Shown here piece by piece: positions 21,008 through 33,430 of a stretch of DNA of 64,000 bases. The translations under genes and the position numbers were made by a program. Source of the stretch: Raphanus sativus. Taxonomy: Eukaryota > Streptophyta > Magnoliopsida > Brassicales > Brassicaceae. Positions within the stretch are counted from its first letter, which is position 1, and every line of letters begins with the position of its first letter. The notes under the pieces are model-generated. The model was not told the origin of the DNA, did not search any database, and saw nothing but the letters and a program-made list of their open reading frames with translations. The DNA lies in assembly GCF_000801105.2 (NCBI RefSeq), contig NC_079515.1, positions 2,790,001 to 2,854,000 of the forward strand, given 5' to 3'.

Positions 21008-23212
21008 CTCCCCCTGAATGCCATAACCATCTAGAGTTTGTAATGCGTTTGGTATACTGCCTCGTTAAAATCTTTCCACGGTAAACCCAAAAACCCAATG
21101 TGGTAAAAACGGGAAGCCATGGATAGGAAAAAGAGTACAGCCACATTACTCCCCCTGAAGTGAACATCACTGAAGGTCTCTCAGTGAACGCATATCAATC
21201 TGCTGCATAAGCTTCCTGAGCGTGCATGTTGGTAATACTTTAGTGAAGAGGTCGGCTGAGTTCTCGCTGGATCTGACTTGGAGTATCTTGACCTCTCCTT
21301 CTTTCTGTAGATCATGGATGATGAAGAACTTGGGAAAACATGTTTGGTCTTGTCACCCTTGATGTATCCATCTTTGAGCTGAACTATGCATGCCGCATTG
21401 TCTTCATAAAGAATGGTCGGCCCATCCTTACCATCCGTGATCCCACATGCTGTCCGAATATGGTGTGTCATGAGTCTTAACCAGACACACTCCCTACTTG
21501 CTTCATGGATCGCCAATATCTCCGAGTGATTGGATGATGTGGCTGATATGATCTGCTTGGCTGATCTCCATGAAATGGTCTTGCCTCCATATGTGAAAAC
21601 ATAGCCGGTTTGGGACTTAGCACTGTGTGGGTCGGATTGGTAACCTGCATCAGCAAAATGCTTTCATGATATTCATGGTCCATTTGGATCATATGGTTTA
21701 TCCCTCTTAGATAAATTCGACCATGAATGTCTTTGTATGTCCATGATTTGTCCGGATCATGACATCATCCATAATCCATCCAGATTATGTTCTTGTCCAC
21801 TATATATCTTGTTCATATCCTTTGACCAAAACTTTTTATGAACCTTTTAGTATATGTCCACGGTCTGGCTATTGTGTTATAGTTTGAAGTTAATCAAAAC
21901 TAAGCCACTTTTGGGTCAATAGGACGTTCCTCTCACTTGGATGGTTTAGGTCGGATTTAAGACCTAGAAGAACTGGTTGGAACAAGCTGGACGGGATGGA
22001 TTGATCGGGACCAATGATGATTAAGGTCGATCTAGGTCGTACATGATCCTAGTCGGTATGGTTCCCTTTGGTCGTGAATCTGATGGATTCTCATACCATT
22101 TGATCAATCTATTCTTGGTACGTTGGATCATAGATCCCAACATTCATATACGGCTAATGATCTTTACTATAGATCATCGTAGCCTTTCCAAGAATCAATC
22201 ATCTTTAATCATCCTTACTTTAAGTATAAACACAAGGAGTATATTGACTACTATATGGACTGATTTGAAACGTTCTTATAGAACTTTCTACTAAGCATCA
22301 CTTAGTCTTATCATATCGTGTGTATGCAGCTGCATTTCAGTCCATGAACAACGCAGGAACGATGTTGTTCTATGAGAACTTCTTTCTCATCTTTCAAGGT
22401 ATCTTATATTACCTTTATATCCAGTGAGATATCCAATGTCTACTATATCTTTCTTAGATGTCCAAATTTCGATATTGGGTAGTAGCATTCACCACATTAG
22501 GAATTTATTTTCTTGTTCCTTAGTCCCTGTGAGTATCCTTGTGTGATCAAGCCATTCCATTGAATGCTTTATGTAGCAACATGTACGACCACTTGTCTGT
22601 ACTTTCATGTTCTACTGCTCACGATTTTCTTTTCCTCACAAGACTCATCTGTTCACTGGTTAGATGGCGTCTCACTTATGTATTTGGCCAATACGCCCAT
22701 CTCATACATTCTTTGGGTTTAACTCCACGTCTCATTCTATGAGTACTCTTACGTGGGTTAGTGATCCTCGCATATCTCTTATGCTCAAGTGCTTTCTCTT
22801 TATCACTTATGAGTGTGTGTATGTGTCGACACCTTATATAATGTTCCATCGCGTTCTATCGCGTTCTAGACATGATACAATCGATTGAGATTTTATTTTT
22901 ATCAGGATCATTGAATACTTTGTAGTTTGCAAGGTTACATTGTATGATACCTGTACCTTAGGACCGGCCGTCTTATCTCATTGTCTAGTATGGTTTCTCT
23001 TTCATGAACCCGGATCTATCATTATGAGCACCTTAACTCTTTCTATCCGAGGTTCCTTGTATATGGAACATACTGGTCTATCTTGTATAGACTTTTAAGC
23101 AACTTGATTATGTCTCTACTAGGACATTTATATAGTGGTGCTAAGCTGGTATGACTTAGTTATTCTTTCGGGTCTGTCTGGCTATCTTTCTTTCTTTGTT
23201 TATGGACGTCCA

Positions 23213-23213
<1 letters not shown>

Positions 23214-23259
<46 letters not shown>
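23214..23259. repeat. (TA)n microsatellite in copia element 2
   Basis: About 45 bp of alternating TA. No coding role. Confidence 0.9.
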
Positions 23260-23260
<1 letters not shown>

Positions 23261-24649
23261 GGTCCGAGGATCTTATGCCAAGACAAGGAAGGTTAAAACC
23301 ATTCCACTTTACCAGCTTATTTCTTTCTCCATGATGTTGGATAGTCGGATTCATCTTGTATGCAATCCGTGTACCTTGGCCACTATATTATCACCTATGT
23401 TTGGCTCATGGTCTCATTTAGTTCGTGGGAGAAAGATCATGTTCTCTTATCCAACATATATTCCCGATTTCATTTCATCCTTATATGAGGTATTCCATCC
23501 TAGATGGCACATAGGTATGTGGTGGTTTATTCATAACCTCTTAGGATGGTCTATATCTGGATTATGATCCTTTATCATCTTTAGACAGGAATATCTATGC
23601 TCACTTTATATGGCCTGATGTATCTCATCTTTTATACATGTATACTTGTGATGTCCCCAAGCTTATAGACTTTTGAAGTCTCAACCTTAAAGGTTTATTG
23701 CTTTTACGGCCAAGCTATAATGCCTTATGGCCTTCGGCCAGGCTTGTCACGTTCGGGTTTTTATAGTATGGTCATGGACCACACGGAGTGTCTATTCTCC
23801 CCTCATGAACATGCTATAAAATACGTTTATTTGTCCTCACTTAAACGTAATGCTTGGACGACCAGCATGGTTTTAGACCATGGTACACGATTTGTAGTCT
23901 GGTCATGATCACGGGTTTTGTCCTCACTACCCTCATGATCAGATAATATTTCGTGTTGCTTGGGACAATGAAGCCTAATGAGTTTCCCTTGTGTACATGT
24001 TTCACAACGTGAGATCTTATGGATAACTCTTTGTGCCTTAGTAATTTTAAACTTTGCATCAAGTTCGGACCAGGATGGCTAATCCGGTCATGCCATAAAA
24101 TGTTAAAATCGTTGGTGAACCCCTCTGGTTACCTAGGCTTTTATGCCTTATCACACTGATCCTTAGCATAGTATTAGATCAGTATGGAGAATGTAGTCTC
24201 AACCTCTTTTATATGTATGCCTTTGGCGATTTTCATAAGCTAAAGGAACATTTCCTTTTGCTTTGCCCATTGGTTTATTATTGAAACCATTTTGAGGTGG
24301 TTTTGAAAATGCCACTTCGACCTTTACTCCCTCCTCAACCATGATTGGATCTACAACCACAGTTATTGTGGTATCCTTGTCCACGGCCAGTGGGGATTTT
24401 GGGTCTTTCTCAATGGGTCTTAGGTGATAAATTTTGCCCAACGAGTAAGCCAACAGCTCCCTGGACCTCTTTCGCCTCTTAAGGCCATACCTTAGGCGTG
24501 GTGGTCTAGACATACTCTTCTCGGGTTTTCATTCTCTTTTGTCAAAAATATTTTCAAGCAAATCAATCAAGATAAAAGAAAACTTTTATTAATGCTATGA
24601 AAATTTAAAACACCAAATCATAAGTATGAAATCAGAATATCTAAAGGCT

Positions 24650-25285
24650 CTAGACAATGGTCAAGCCAGCCACTCCATCTGTCACTTTGGACGTGGCTCC
24701 CATGGATTCTTCATCATCACTATCTGCCTCATAGCCGCTCATATTATCTTTCATCTGATTCATCTGTTCATTTTGAGATAAGTATAAGAACAGATTGTTG
24801 TATATGGTGAAACCTTTATCTCGATAGGCTAGTTGTAGGGATAGATCTTTTGGATTTGCTGTAGTGAAAACTTTTTCAAGTAATTCCTCCTCTGTCAACT
24901 TTTCACCACAAAACATCAGTGTATGAGTTACTTTGGATAGAGCATTATTGTATTCTTCCACGGACCCAAAGTCCCGGAACTTGAGGCTCATCCACTCATG
25001 CCTTGTCTTTGGTAATAACACCTTAGTGTATATGGACTTTAACTCTGTCCAAAGGCATCGAGGGCTTTGTATATCTTGGTACTGATTTCTCAGTACCACA
25101 TTGAGATGATGACGCATTACTCTTAATGCCATATATTTCTCATTCTCGGTTCCATGATTATCCTTGATGATACATTCACTAAGACCTTCTATCTTTAGTA
25201 TAACCGAGATATTGATTGCCCATCTTAGATAGTTCTCTCCAGAGACATCTAGGGTATCATAGTCCATGGGTTGGAATCTCAACAT
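24650..25285 (-). pseudogene. Copia gag polyprotein part (element 2)
   Basis: A 211-aa ORF carries copia gag signatures: DYDTLDVSGENYLRWAI near the N-terminus and a UBN2-type region around LWTELKSIYTKV. It ends in an acidic tail. A further gag-like basic ORF lies at 24513-24199, but no continuous polyprotein exists, so the element depends on others for movement if it moves at all. Confidence 0.8.
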
Positions 25286-25754
25286 CTGAAATCATATCAA
25301 GATGATTTGTGTTAGTACATACAATTTCTTATGCCATTGGCTATCCAAGAAATAAAAGGCACTCGACCAGTATGTAAACAATAAGCCATACGGCTTGTGT
25401 GTGTGATCAATGCCTTTCGGCCACTCATGATCACACGGCCATCTTTGCGTGATCAATGCCTTACGACTATTATTCAATCAGGATCACACGGCCAGCAAAC
25501 AAATAAGAGGACCACACGGCCAGTTTGCATTCTTTTAGAAATTTATTTTTTCTCATAACTCATCCATCTCTTAATCAACTTGTTTGATTTATAAATCCAT
25601 TGAAAATAGTGGGATGGACGAGTGCATGGTCTAGCCATACCATATGGTATGCTATATCAACCCATGCGGTTTAATGGTCTAGTAGTACCATTCGGTACAC
25701 TTCCTCGACCAAATAAACGGATCATGATTTAGCTGCACTGTGGTGCGCATCATC

Positions 25755-25920
25755 GATCACCGGTGATTGTGGATCACCGTGGATCATCGAGGATCATTGA
25801 GGATCATCGTGGATCACCTTGGATCACTGATCATCGTAGATCATCGCGGATCATCGAGGATCATCATGGATCATAGATCAACGCGGATCATCGTGGATGA
25901 TCACTGTGAATCACAGGTGG
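25755..25920. repeat. GGATCATCG-type minisatellite in the leader of copia element 2
   Basis: Roughly fifteen degenerate copies of a 9-10 bp unit (ggatcatcg, ggatcaccg, ggatcattg and so on) lie between the 5' LTR and gag. They create a dense cluster of GATC palindromes. The cluster sits in the presumed untranslated leader. Confidence 0.85.
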
Positions 25921-26987
25921 AAAATCTAGTTGCACCTGAGGGTGAACATCATCGACCATTGATTTTGTTTTACGGTCTAATCGTACTTAAGAGTACGTAT
26001 CATCGACCTTTACTTCATATGGTCTAGTCATACCTATTGGTATGCATCATTGACCTAAAAGAAAATCATGGTCTAGCCACACTATGGTGTGCATCATCGA
26101 CCAAAAGATGTGGAAAACATTAACCTTATTTTTGTTTGGACATATAGCGTGTCATCCTTAAAGGGTTATCACTTGTTGTCCATTCAAAACAAAAGTCATG
26201 TAATCACATGCTTTATATTTTAGGGTTTAGGGTTTCTTAAAAATCGGATTTAAACTTTAAGGATTATGGTTTAAAATTCAAATATGATTTTAGGATTATG
26301 TTAAACATTGACCTTATGTTTTGTTTGGACATATAGCGTGTCATCCTTAAATGTGTATCACTTGTTGTCCATTCAAAACAAAAGTCATGTAAAACGGTTT
26401 AGGGTTTTGAGATCCGAAATTTTGGGGTTTAGGGTTTTAAAATTCGGATTTGATCATATATGATCTATTAGGGTTTTATAAGTTTAAGAAAATTGATTTA
26501 GAGATTTATAAAACCGATTTACAAGAATTAGGTCTAATTTTAAAATTAGAGTTTCAAAATCGATTTTAACTTCTAGCAAATTAGGGATTTGATTTTAAAA
26601 TAAAACAAGAACTAAAATCAACCAAATCAAATCGCAAAATCTTTTAAATCGGATTTAAGATGAAGAGAAGTTTGAAATCCGAATTGCTTGAACCACAAGT
26701 AAAGATTAGGGTTCTTGAGATCTTATCTTATTAGGGTTTTGGATGATTTTTGACGGTGCGGCTTGCACTAGGAGGTGACGGCGCGTCTGGAGTCCAATCG
26801 CTGCGTGGTTTGCGGCGCTGGATTCTCCTCGTCAAGGGCTTCAGTTTGATGGGTGGCTCGTCGTCTGGATCCTCACGGTTAGGGAGATATGACGGTTTGA
26901 AGTTGCGGCTGAAATTAGGGTTTATGGCCACCGGGTTTTAGGTTAGGTTTAGAGGCTCGTGGCTTAGAGGCTATCGTGCTGATAACG

Positions 26988-27233
26988 TATTGTAAGTAAG
27001 ATGTGAAGGTGTTGTTGTGTTATTCAATATTAAAGAAGTGACCTCCTTATATACATTGAGTTTGGCTGACTTTACAAGTCTCATAAGCAATGTGGGACTC
27101 TCTTAAAACACTTAAAAAAGTTGGCCATGTTTAAATGAAAGACAACAAAGGTCCAATCCACCAAGTATGGCTGGTTTGGCTAAATCAAAACAATCTCGGT
27201 TATAAGCATTCTTAAACCGGATAGTTTACAACA
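26988..27233 (-). repeat. 5' LTR of copia element 2
   Basis: Matches the left LTR apart from the missing 92-bp duplication and scattered substitutions. Its outer minus-strand end is TA rather than TG. The internal neighbour (cgtgctgataacg) has the form of a primer-binding site. Confidence 0.88.
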
Positions 27234-27456
27234 AACTTGAAATACTTGGTATATTAGAAAAAGGTGTTATATCGGGCCTTTATCAGGCCTCGATAAGGAG
27301 GAGAAACCGAAGCAAATAAAGCAGATTAACTTGTGTATTAACAAACATCTGTGTTCAAGTTCAGTTCCTAAAACATTTTTTTCTCCCTAGTCTTATTTTC
27401 TCATATCTCAGATTCTTCCTCTGTTCTCCCTCAACTCAATTCCTGTTACAAACAAG

Positions 27457-30400
27457 ATGTGCTCACACCAGAGCTTATCAGAAGCTCTTGATAAGGAAGT
27501 GGTTTCTAAAGTTTCTGTTAAGATAAGTAAGAGGCCTCGGAAAGTGGTGGTAGGTTGTCTCAACAGAGACGAGGTCTGCTTTTTCTCTCTTTTGTTTTTC
27601 TCCTGTAAAGAAAAGATTTCTTCTTTGCATAGGTTACATTGTAATCTGTATATTTTTTTTGGTATATTTAGGAAAATGCTGAAGAATCAGAGTCCATGAT
27701 GTGTCATCAATGTCAGCGAAACGATAATGGGGAGGTTGTGCGGTGTAAGAATTGCTGCGATAGGAAGCGTTATTGCCACAAATGCTTAGCAAATTGGTAT
27801 ATACTTTAACATTTACTCATTACATTGGCTTATTGCTACTCAGCTTTTTATTGTATAGTCAAGATAAAGATTTGGATTTTTGAGCTTGAGTTTGTGTTGA
27901 TGCCTCTATTAATCAACAATATTTCTTTAGTATAATTAATTGGGTTTAGTGATCCTCTTCCTTGATTGTAGTTTTTTTTTGCTTCTTTGGTTCTGAAGCT
28001 TTGGAAACTTTTTATATATTAGGTACCCTCACATCCCACATGAAGACATTGCCAAGAGATGCCCCTTTTGCTGCAATACTTGCAACTGCAGAGCATGGTT
28101 GCGTCTAGATACTAAAATGGAAGTAAGTATATATATCTTGCTTGATTGTCTGTTTTCTTATATTCTATCTACCCACCCTTACTTAATCATTGCTCCAATA
28201 TCGTGAAGTTAAATTCAGATCTCAAGGTTAGCAAGGATGAAGAAATCCAGTGCTCTAAGTATATTCTGCGGAAGCTTCTCCCACATCTGAAGGAAATAAA
28301 CGATGAACAAGTTCTTGAGAAGGAAGCCGAGGCAATGATATCAGGTACACTCCGTTTTAAGTATGTATAAGCATTATGTTGATGACTTGGGAAGTTTCAA
28401 TCTGATATAGCTCATAGAATAAGAGAACACTTATTTGTTTCACAGGACTGGAGTTTGGAGAGGTGAAGCCTGAAGACATTAATTGTCACCCTGGCGAAAG
28501 ACTGTCTTGGTAGATCACCTTGACACTCTTGTTTCAGTGAATATGTCATGTTCTTAATGTTATTATGCTGTTACTAATCTTTCTTGTTTCAACTCTTTGC
28601 GTTTACAGTGATAGCTGCAAGACTCCGATCTTTGATCTTCATAGACATTGCTCGAGCTGTGGTTCTGATATCTGCATTGCATGTTCCATGGAGATCCGAA
28701 AAGGAAAGCTTCAGGCTTGTCAGGAGGATGTTTCTTGGAATTATATTAACCGAGGGTTTGATTATCTACATGGAGGAAAAGAAAAAATTGATAAACCTGC
28801 GGATGAAAAGCTGAATATCGAAGACTGTGTGAAGTTCCCATCTACTACGTGGAAAACAAATGAAGCTGGGATCATTACTTGCTATTGTGGTGACAGAGTT
28901 TTAGAGTTGAAATGTGTACTTCCCGATGATTGGGTATCAGAATTGGTCAAAAAAGGTAGAAGAAACTGTTGAAACCAACAACAAGCCTTTTGATTTACCC
29001 GAAATGGTCACGGAGCGATGCCCTTGTTTTGACTCTGAAGGTCATATTGACATGGACACCAACAGAAACGTGTTAAAGGCTGCATGCCGACAAGGATCAG
29101 AAGACAATTATCTATATTTTCCAAGTGTTCATGAAGATGATCTGAAGCATTTTCAGCATCATTGGGCAAAAGGAGAGCCTGTGGTTTTGAGGAATGTGCT
29201 TGAGTCTACAGCTGGTTTAAGCTGGGAACCAAATGTTATGCATCGTGCCTGCCGTCTGATTAGAAGCACCAACCATGAACCACTTCTGGACGTTAATACT
29301 ATCGATTGTCTGGACTGCTGTGAGGTCAGTCTTCCCTTTAATTAGTTGTGTGGCATATGTCTATGGTCCATACATTTCTTATCTAACAATTAATACAAGT
29401 ATATTGTAGTATGTTTCTAAAATATGTTGCGTAACTTTAATGATCAGGATACTTGCTTGCATATCTCTAATTTATTTTCTTGTCTTGTTAACTCTAAGTT
29501 GTTTTATTCCATCATCCTAGCTTGATGTCACAGTTTCTTTTTCTTTGAATTTAACTATAGGGTAATACCGACAGAATTTTATAGTTGCTCTTCAGACGAA
29601 GGACTTGTTACTATGCTCTAACATATATGATGACTTGTTACGGATGCAGGGATCGATTAATCTTCAAGCATTCTTTACCGGGTACAAAAAGGGCCGTTAT
29701 GACCGTGAGGATTGGCCAAGTGTTGTGAAACTGAAAGATTGGCCTCCATCGAAGAGCTTCAATGAAAACTTACCACGTCACTGTGAGGAGTTCTTATGCA
29801 GTTTGCCTTTGAAGCAGTACACCCACCCGCGTAATGGGCCTTTAAATCTTGTCTTGAAGTTGCCTGATGAGTGCTTAAAGCCAGACGTGGGACCAAAGAC
29901 CTACTTTGCTTATGGATTTGCGCAAGAAATGGGCCGTGGAGATTCAGTCACCAAGCTCCACTGCGACATGTCTGATGTGGTTAGTACTCATTTCTCGTCA
30001 TCTCGTGCACGTAACTATTTCTTTGTTGTATTTTGTTTTCTGATGGTTTCCCTTGGTATACCCATAATGATCTCAAAACCCATGTCCCTCTTGAGAGTGA
30101 ATAAGAAATGTTACCTTTAAATTCCTGGTACTTATAGTAACTTAGTACTGGTTGTCTTGTTTCCTTTCCGGTTTAGTCTCTATACTAGTTAAGGGACCAA
30201 TCAATTTTTACAATTCCAGATTGGGTTTTCATCATTCCAATAACAAAACAGAATATTATCCGTACATTTAGGTTCCTACATGTCCCCGGCAAAAATAACT
30301 GAAAAGTACGTTATCTAGCTATCTGGTCTTTCTTGGTTCCTATCCTATTTATATAAACTATGTATGAGCGGACTCTCTTTGTCTGTATCCACATAAGTAA

Positions 30401-31557
30401 AGTGACCATTAGAGAGGATGAAAAGAAATCCAAAATGGAAAGAATAAACAAACTGAAGAGGAAGCATGCTGAGCAAGATGTCAAGGAGCTATTTTGCTCG
30501 GTACCTAACTACAAGGAAAAGATGGAGATTCTTGAAAACACAAGTGAAGAAGAAGTCAATAACCTTGAAGCTGATGATGGAGGAGCTCTTTGGGGCATTT
30601 TTCGTAGAGAAGATGTTCCAAAATTAGAGAAATACCTTCTGAGTCATCACAAAGAGTTCCGTCATTTCTTCTGTTCCCCCGTGTCTAAGGTACACTTCTC
30701 ATCCCCAAGAGTGTCAGTAGATATATTGAAAATGTGTAGTGAATCTTTTCTTCCTGCATGTCTCTTTATTATACTATTGGCGGGGTTTTTTACTTATGGT
30801 ATATGTGGTCCTTCTTCGTCTATGTAGGTGGTTCATCCAATACATGACCAGTCTTTCTATCTGACGCGATATCATAAAATGATTCTGAAAGAAGAATACG
30901 GTATGCTGTAATCTATGATGAACACAATCACATTATCTTTGACAATATGGTAATGTTTTTAATGGGATTTATATTATTGTAGGAATTGAACCATGGACGT
31001 TTGTTCAGAAGCTTGGAGATGCTGTGTTAATACCTGTAGGCTGCCCTCATCAAGTCAGGAACTTGAAGGTAATACTTTGATTTTTGAGCAAGTGAGGCTT
31101 TTAATCCCTCAGCAAAAGGTTCTTTTGGTTGATCATTTTATTTCTCTTGCAGTCTTGCACAAAGGTGGCGCTTGACTTTGTCACACCCGAAAATATCAGT
31201 GAGTGTTTCCGCTTAACAAAGGAGTATCGTCTGCTACCCCCAAACCATCATTCGAAAGAGGACAAGTTGCAGGTATATTCTTGTTTCTGGCTGCTTTTAG
31301 GAAATTGAAATGGTTCTGAATCCCTGTGTATATGTTTTAACAGATAAAGAAGATAGTAGTCTTTGCAGTCGATAAGGCTCTCCAAGACTTGGATCGAAAT
31401 GAACGGTGAGTTTGTAATCATTCCTCTTACTACCTTTAGTAAGCATGTGTATCCTCTGATACCCTTTTGTTTGAGCTGAGGTTTTCTGTGTTGGCTCAGG
31501 TCTAAGTCTCTAGAAGCCAAAGGCCCAAAGAGGAGAAAAACGCAAGGACGTTGACGA
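27457..31557 (+). pseudogene. IBM1 paralogue copy, shortened at the N-terminus and broken
   Basis: Exon-by-exon copy of IBM1: 27457-27573, 27672-27796, 28023-28122, 28209-28344, 28446-28509, 28609-29324, 29650-29979, from about 30392, and later JmjC exons to about 31557. The AT-hook region is missing; exon 1 keeps only about 39 codons (RPRKVVVGCLNRDE). Two clear lesions: an extra A in a six-A run at about 28950, where IBM1 has five, shifts the frame after VSELVKK and gives a stop near 28970. A deletion next to about 30390 removes the intron 7 acceptor and exon 8 start. Metal-ligand codons (HCD near 29960) survive. Intron 7 is only about 0.4 kb and lacks the IBM1 repeat array. Confidence 0.9.
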
Positions 31558-31619
31558 CCAGACGGAAGCGTAAAAACTGACAGATTACTAATGGTACCAT
31601 ATCTTTTAATATATATCTC

Positions 31620-32345
31620 GGTTTGAACCATTGGCTTAATCGCATCCGTAGTAGCTTGAGAGAACACATAAATTAAGGTTCACTCGTCAGAAGTTTATTC
31701 ATTGAGGTTAAGCTGAATGATTTGGACAGGTGTTGATGTGAGCATGAATACTCACTTGAAGACAGTTAAAATGACCCTGAATGGGAAGAACCCAGTAACA
31801 CTCGATCATCTAAGCACGAGGGGTTACAATATCCGCTACTACATTCTTCCTGATAGCTTGAATCTGGGGACTTTACTAGTGGAAGACACTCCTCGAGTTA
31901 AACCTAAAAAGCCTGTTGCTGGTACTGCTCCTTTCATTTGGATGTAAGTAGTATAATCATAAGACTGCTTTTATCAATCCGTTTATTTTTTCTTTCTTTC
32001 GTTCTTAGGAAAGCCTGATGAACGCGGTCGTGGCAGAGGTGGTTAAATGCGTCGGTGCACTAGATTGAAGGTAAGTGAATTGAATTTGTAGGAAGTGGGA
32101 GCCCTAAGGTATCTAGGAGAATTTTATTGAATTATGAATTTAGCAACTCTTGCAAAGAAAACATCTGGTACAATTGGTGCTCGTAAGGAAGTTACTATGT
32201 AATGTGAACTTAATGGATAAAGAAGATTTAGCTTTTCATTTCATAAGAGCATGTACAAGTATATATAGAATTTGCATGGTTTGGAGTACAAGGGTTATTA
32301 TTCATGTGACAAATCTGATTATCAAAACGCATAAGTATAGAAAAG
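31620..32345 (+). pseudogene. SmD1 copy lacking exons 1 and 2
   Basis: Similarity to SmD1 begins inside intron 2 (ggcttaatcgcatccgtag), directly after the IBM1 copy. It covers exon 3 (about 31730-31922, with changes such as [16 protein letters not shown]), intron 3, a shortened exon 4 ending GRGRGG-stop, and the 3' UTR. No start exon is available. It ends tail to tail with the heavy-metal-domain gene, the arrangement expected for the ancestral SmD1-At3g07600 junction. Confidence 0.9.
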
Positions 32346-32373
32346 CTTTTAGATCTCTTCCGTTTTAGTCTCC

Positions 32374-33095
32374 TCACATGAACCTCCAATTGGGTCCGTA
32401 GCTGTAGAAAGGTTCCCCATTATACCCGTAGGGATCACACGGGTGGGGAAAGGAAGATGGCACACCATATGATCCATAAGGCCATGGTGGATAACATGGA
32501 TTACAACAACAAGAACATGGCTCTGGCTTTTTCTCCTCAGCTTTTTTCTCCTCTGGTTTTTTTGGATGACAACAACAACAACATGGCTCTGGCTTTTTCT
32601 CATCTGTCTTCTTCTCGTCGGCTTTCTTCTCATCAGGTTTCTTTTCATCCTTCTTCTTGTCGTCCTCTGGTTTCTTGGGTGGTTCGACTTTGTTTACGCT
32701 TACAAGCTCAGCGAAGGCTACCTTCTTCCTCAGTGTGTTGGTTAGACAGATCATATTGACTTCAACACCGGTCACCTCGATCTGGTTCCTGTGATCTCCC
32801 TTTATTTCCACAGCCGAGACTCCTATAAAACCATATGCGTTCAACTCTTTTAGATTCAGCACGAGAATTGGCTTCTCTATATTGGTTTTGTTACCTTTGA
32901 ACTGAGCGGCAGTTTTCATTGCTTTTGCTCTGGTTTTATCATCAGTCATAGTAACTCTTATCAGGATCTTTTGCTGCACACAGTTAAGAAAACCTCTTAG
33001 CATTATAAGAAAAAGTCTTCTTGTGCACATACAGACACAAAGTGTGTTCCAAGTAGTGACTCGTTATTGAGTACACATATTATACATACCTTCAT
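32374..33095 (-). CDS. Heavy-metal-associated (HMA) domain protein, At3g07600-like, 177 aa
   Basis: Three exons: 33095-33090 (only Met-Lys), 32973-32895 and 32822-32374, all in phase. The intron 32894-32823 is also open in frame, so an unspliced reading would wrongly add 24 residues. The HMA fold is visible (QKILIRVTMTDDKTRAKAM, VSAVEIKGDHRNQIEVTGVE). The CxxC copper-binding pair of classical HMA/HIPP proteins is absent. A Lys/Glu/Pro-rich linker with repeated EKK units follows, then cysteine clusters (PEPCCCCCHP, PEPCSCCCNPCYPPWP) and a Tyr/Pro-rich end. No CaaX box for isoprenylation. Metal or protein binding is inferred. Confidence 0.87.
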
Positions 33096-33396
33096 GTTCT
33101 TCTTGTCTTCTTCACGTCACTTTTTGCAGATAATTTATAGACGATCTTCTTTGAAGAATTCGCTTTGTATATATGTTTGATGGGTTTTTTTTGTTGGCTC
33201 TGAATTTCTGGGTCTTCTTTAGATCACAAATCAGAGGAGATATAAATAAGGAGTTAATTATATATTAATTATTTTGTTCCATGAGTCATTGTCATGTACC
33301 AACAGAATATTTGGGATAGTTTAAATTTCGTTTTCAGATCGTTCCTTGCTGTGTTTTATTTGCTTCTACTTGCCCATTCGTACAAATTCGTTAATA

Positions 33397-33430
33397 CTAG
33401 ATTCAATCTCCGCGCTACGCGCGGATAAGT
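33397..33430 (-). mobile_element. Helitron 3' terminus (minus orientation)
   Basis: Read on the minus strand the sequence has a GC-rich hairpin (CCGCGCGTAGCGCGG), then GATTGAATCTAG followed by T, the typical 3' end of Arabidopsis-type Helitrons. The element must extend to the right. I could not find its 5' terminus with confidence in the AT-rich DNA up to 37 kb. Confidence 0.7.

Larger units (their letters stand above)
20670..27233 (-). mobile_element. Degenerate Ty1/copia element 2 with intact LTR ends
   Basis: LTRs at 20670-21007 (338 bp, contains a 92-bp internal tandem duplication) and 26988-27233 (246 bp) are flanked by the target duplication aactt (20665-20669 and 27234-27238). A polypurine tract (ACTCCCCCTGAA on plus) follows the left LTR, so the element reads on the minus strand. 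Coding relics: copia gag at 25285-24650, a GAG-pre-integrase CETCTQGK motif at about 24040-23990, and RNase H around 21516-21350 (HEASRECVWL). The middle (21.7-23.9 kb) is AT-rich, with a (TA)n tract and no readable RT. Confidence 0.9.

Noticed and set aside
23214..23259. (TA)n tract as a regulatory element or replication origin
   Set aside because: Simple microsatellite inside a degenerate retrotransposon; similar tracts occur at 3.9 and 61.4 kb.
25755..25920. Possible CRISPR-like array of GGATCATCG repeats
   Set aside because: Units are 9-10 bp, contiguous and without spacers, in a plant retrotransposon leader; it is a minisatellite.
27457..29345. Treating the IBM1 copy as a functional short isoform gene
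   Set aside because: The frameshift in the A-run stops translation before JmjC, and the intron 7 acceptor is deleted.
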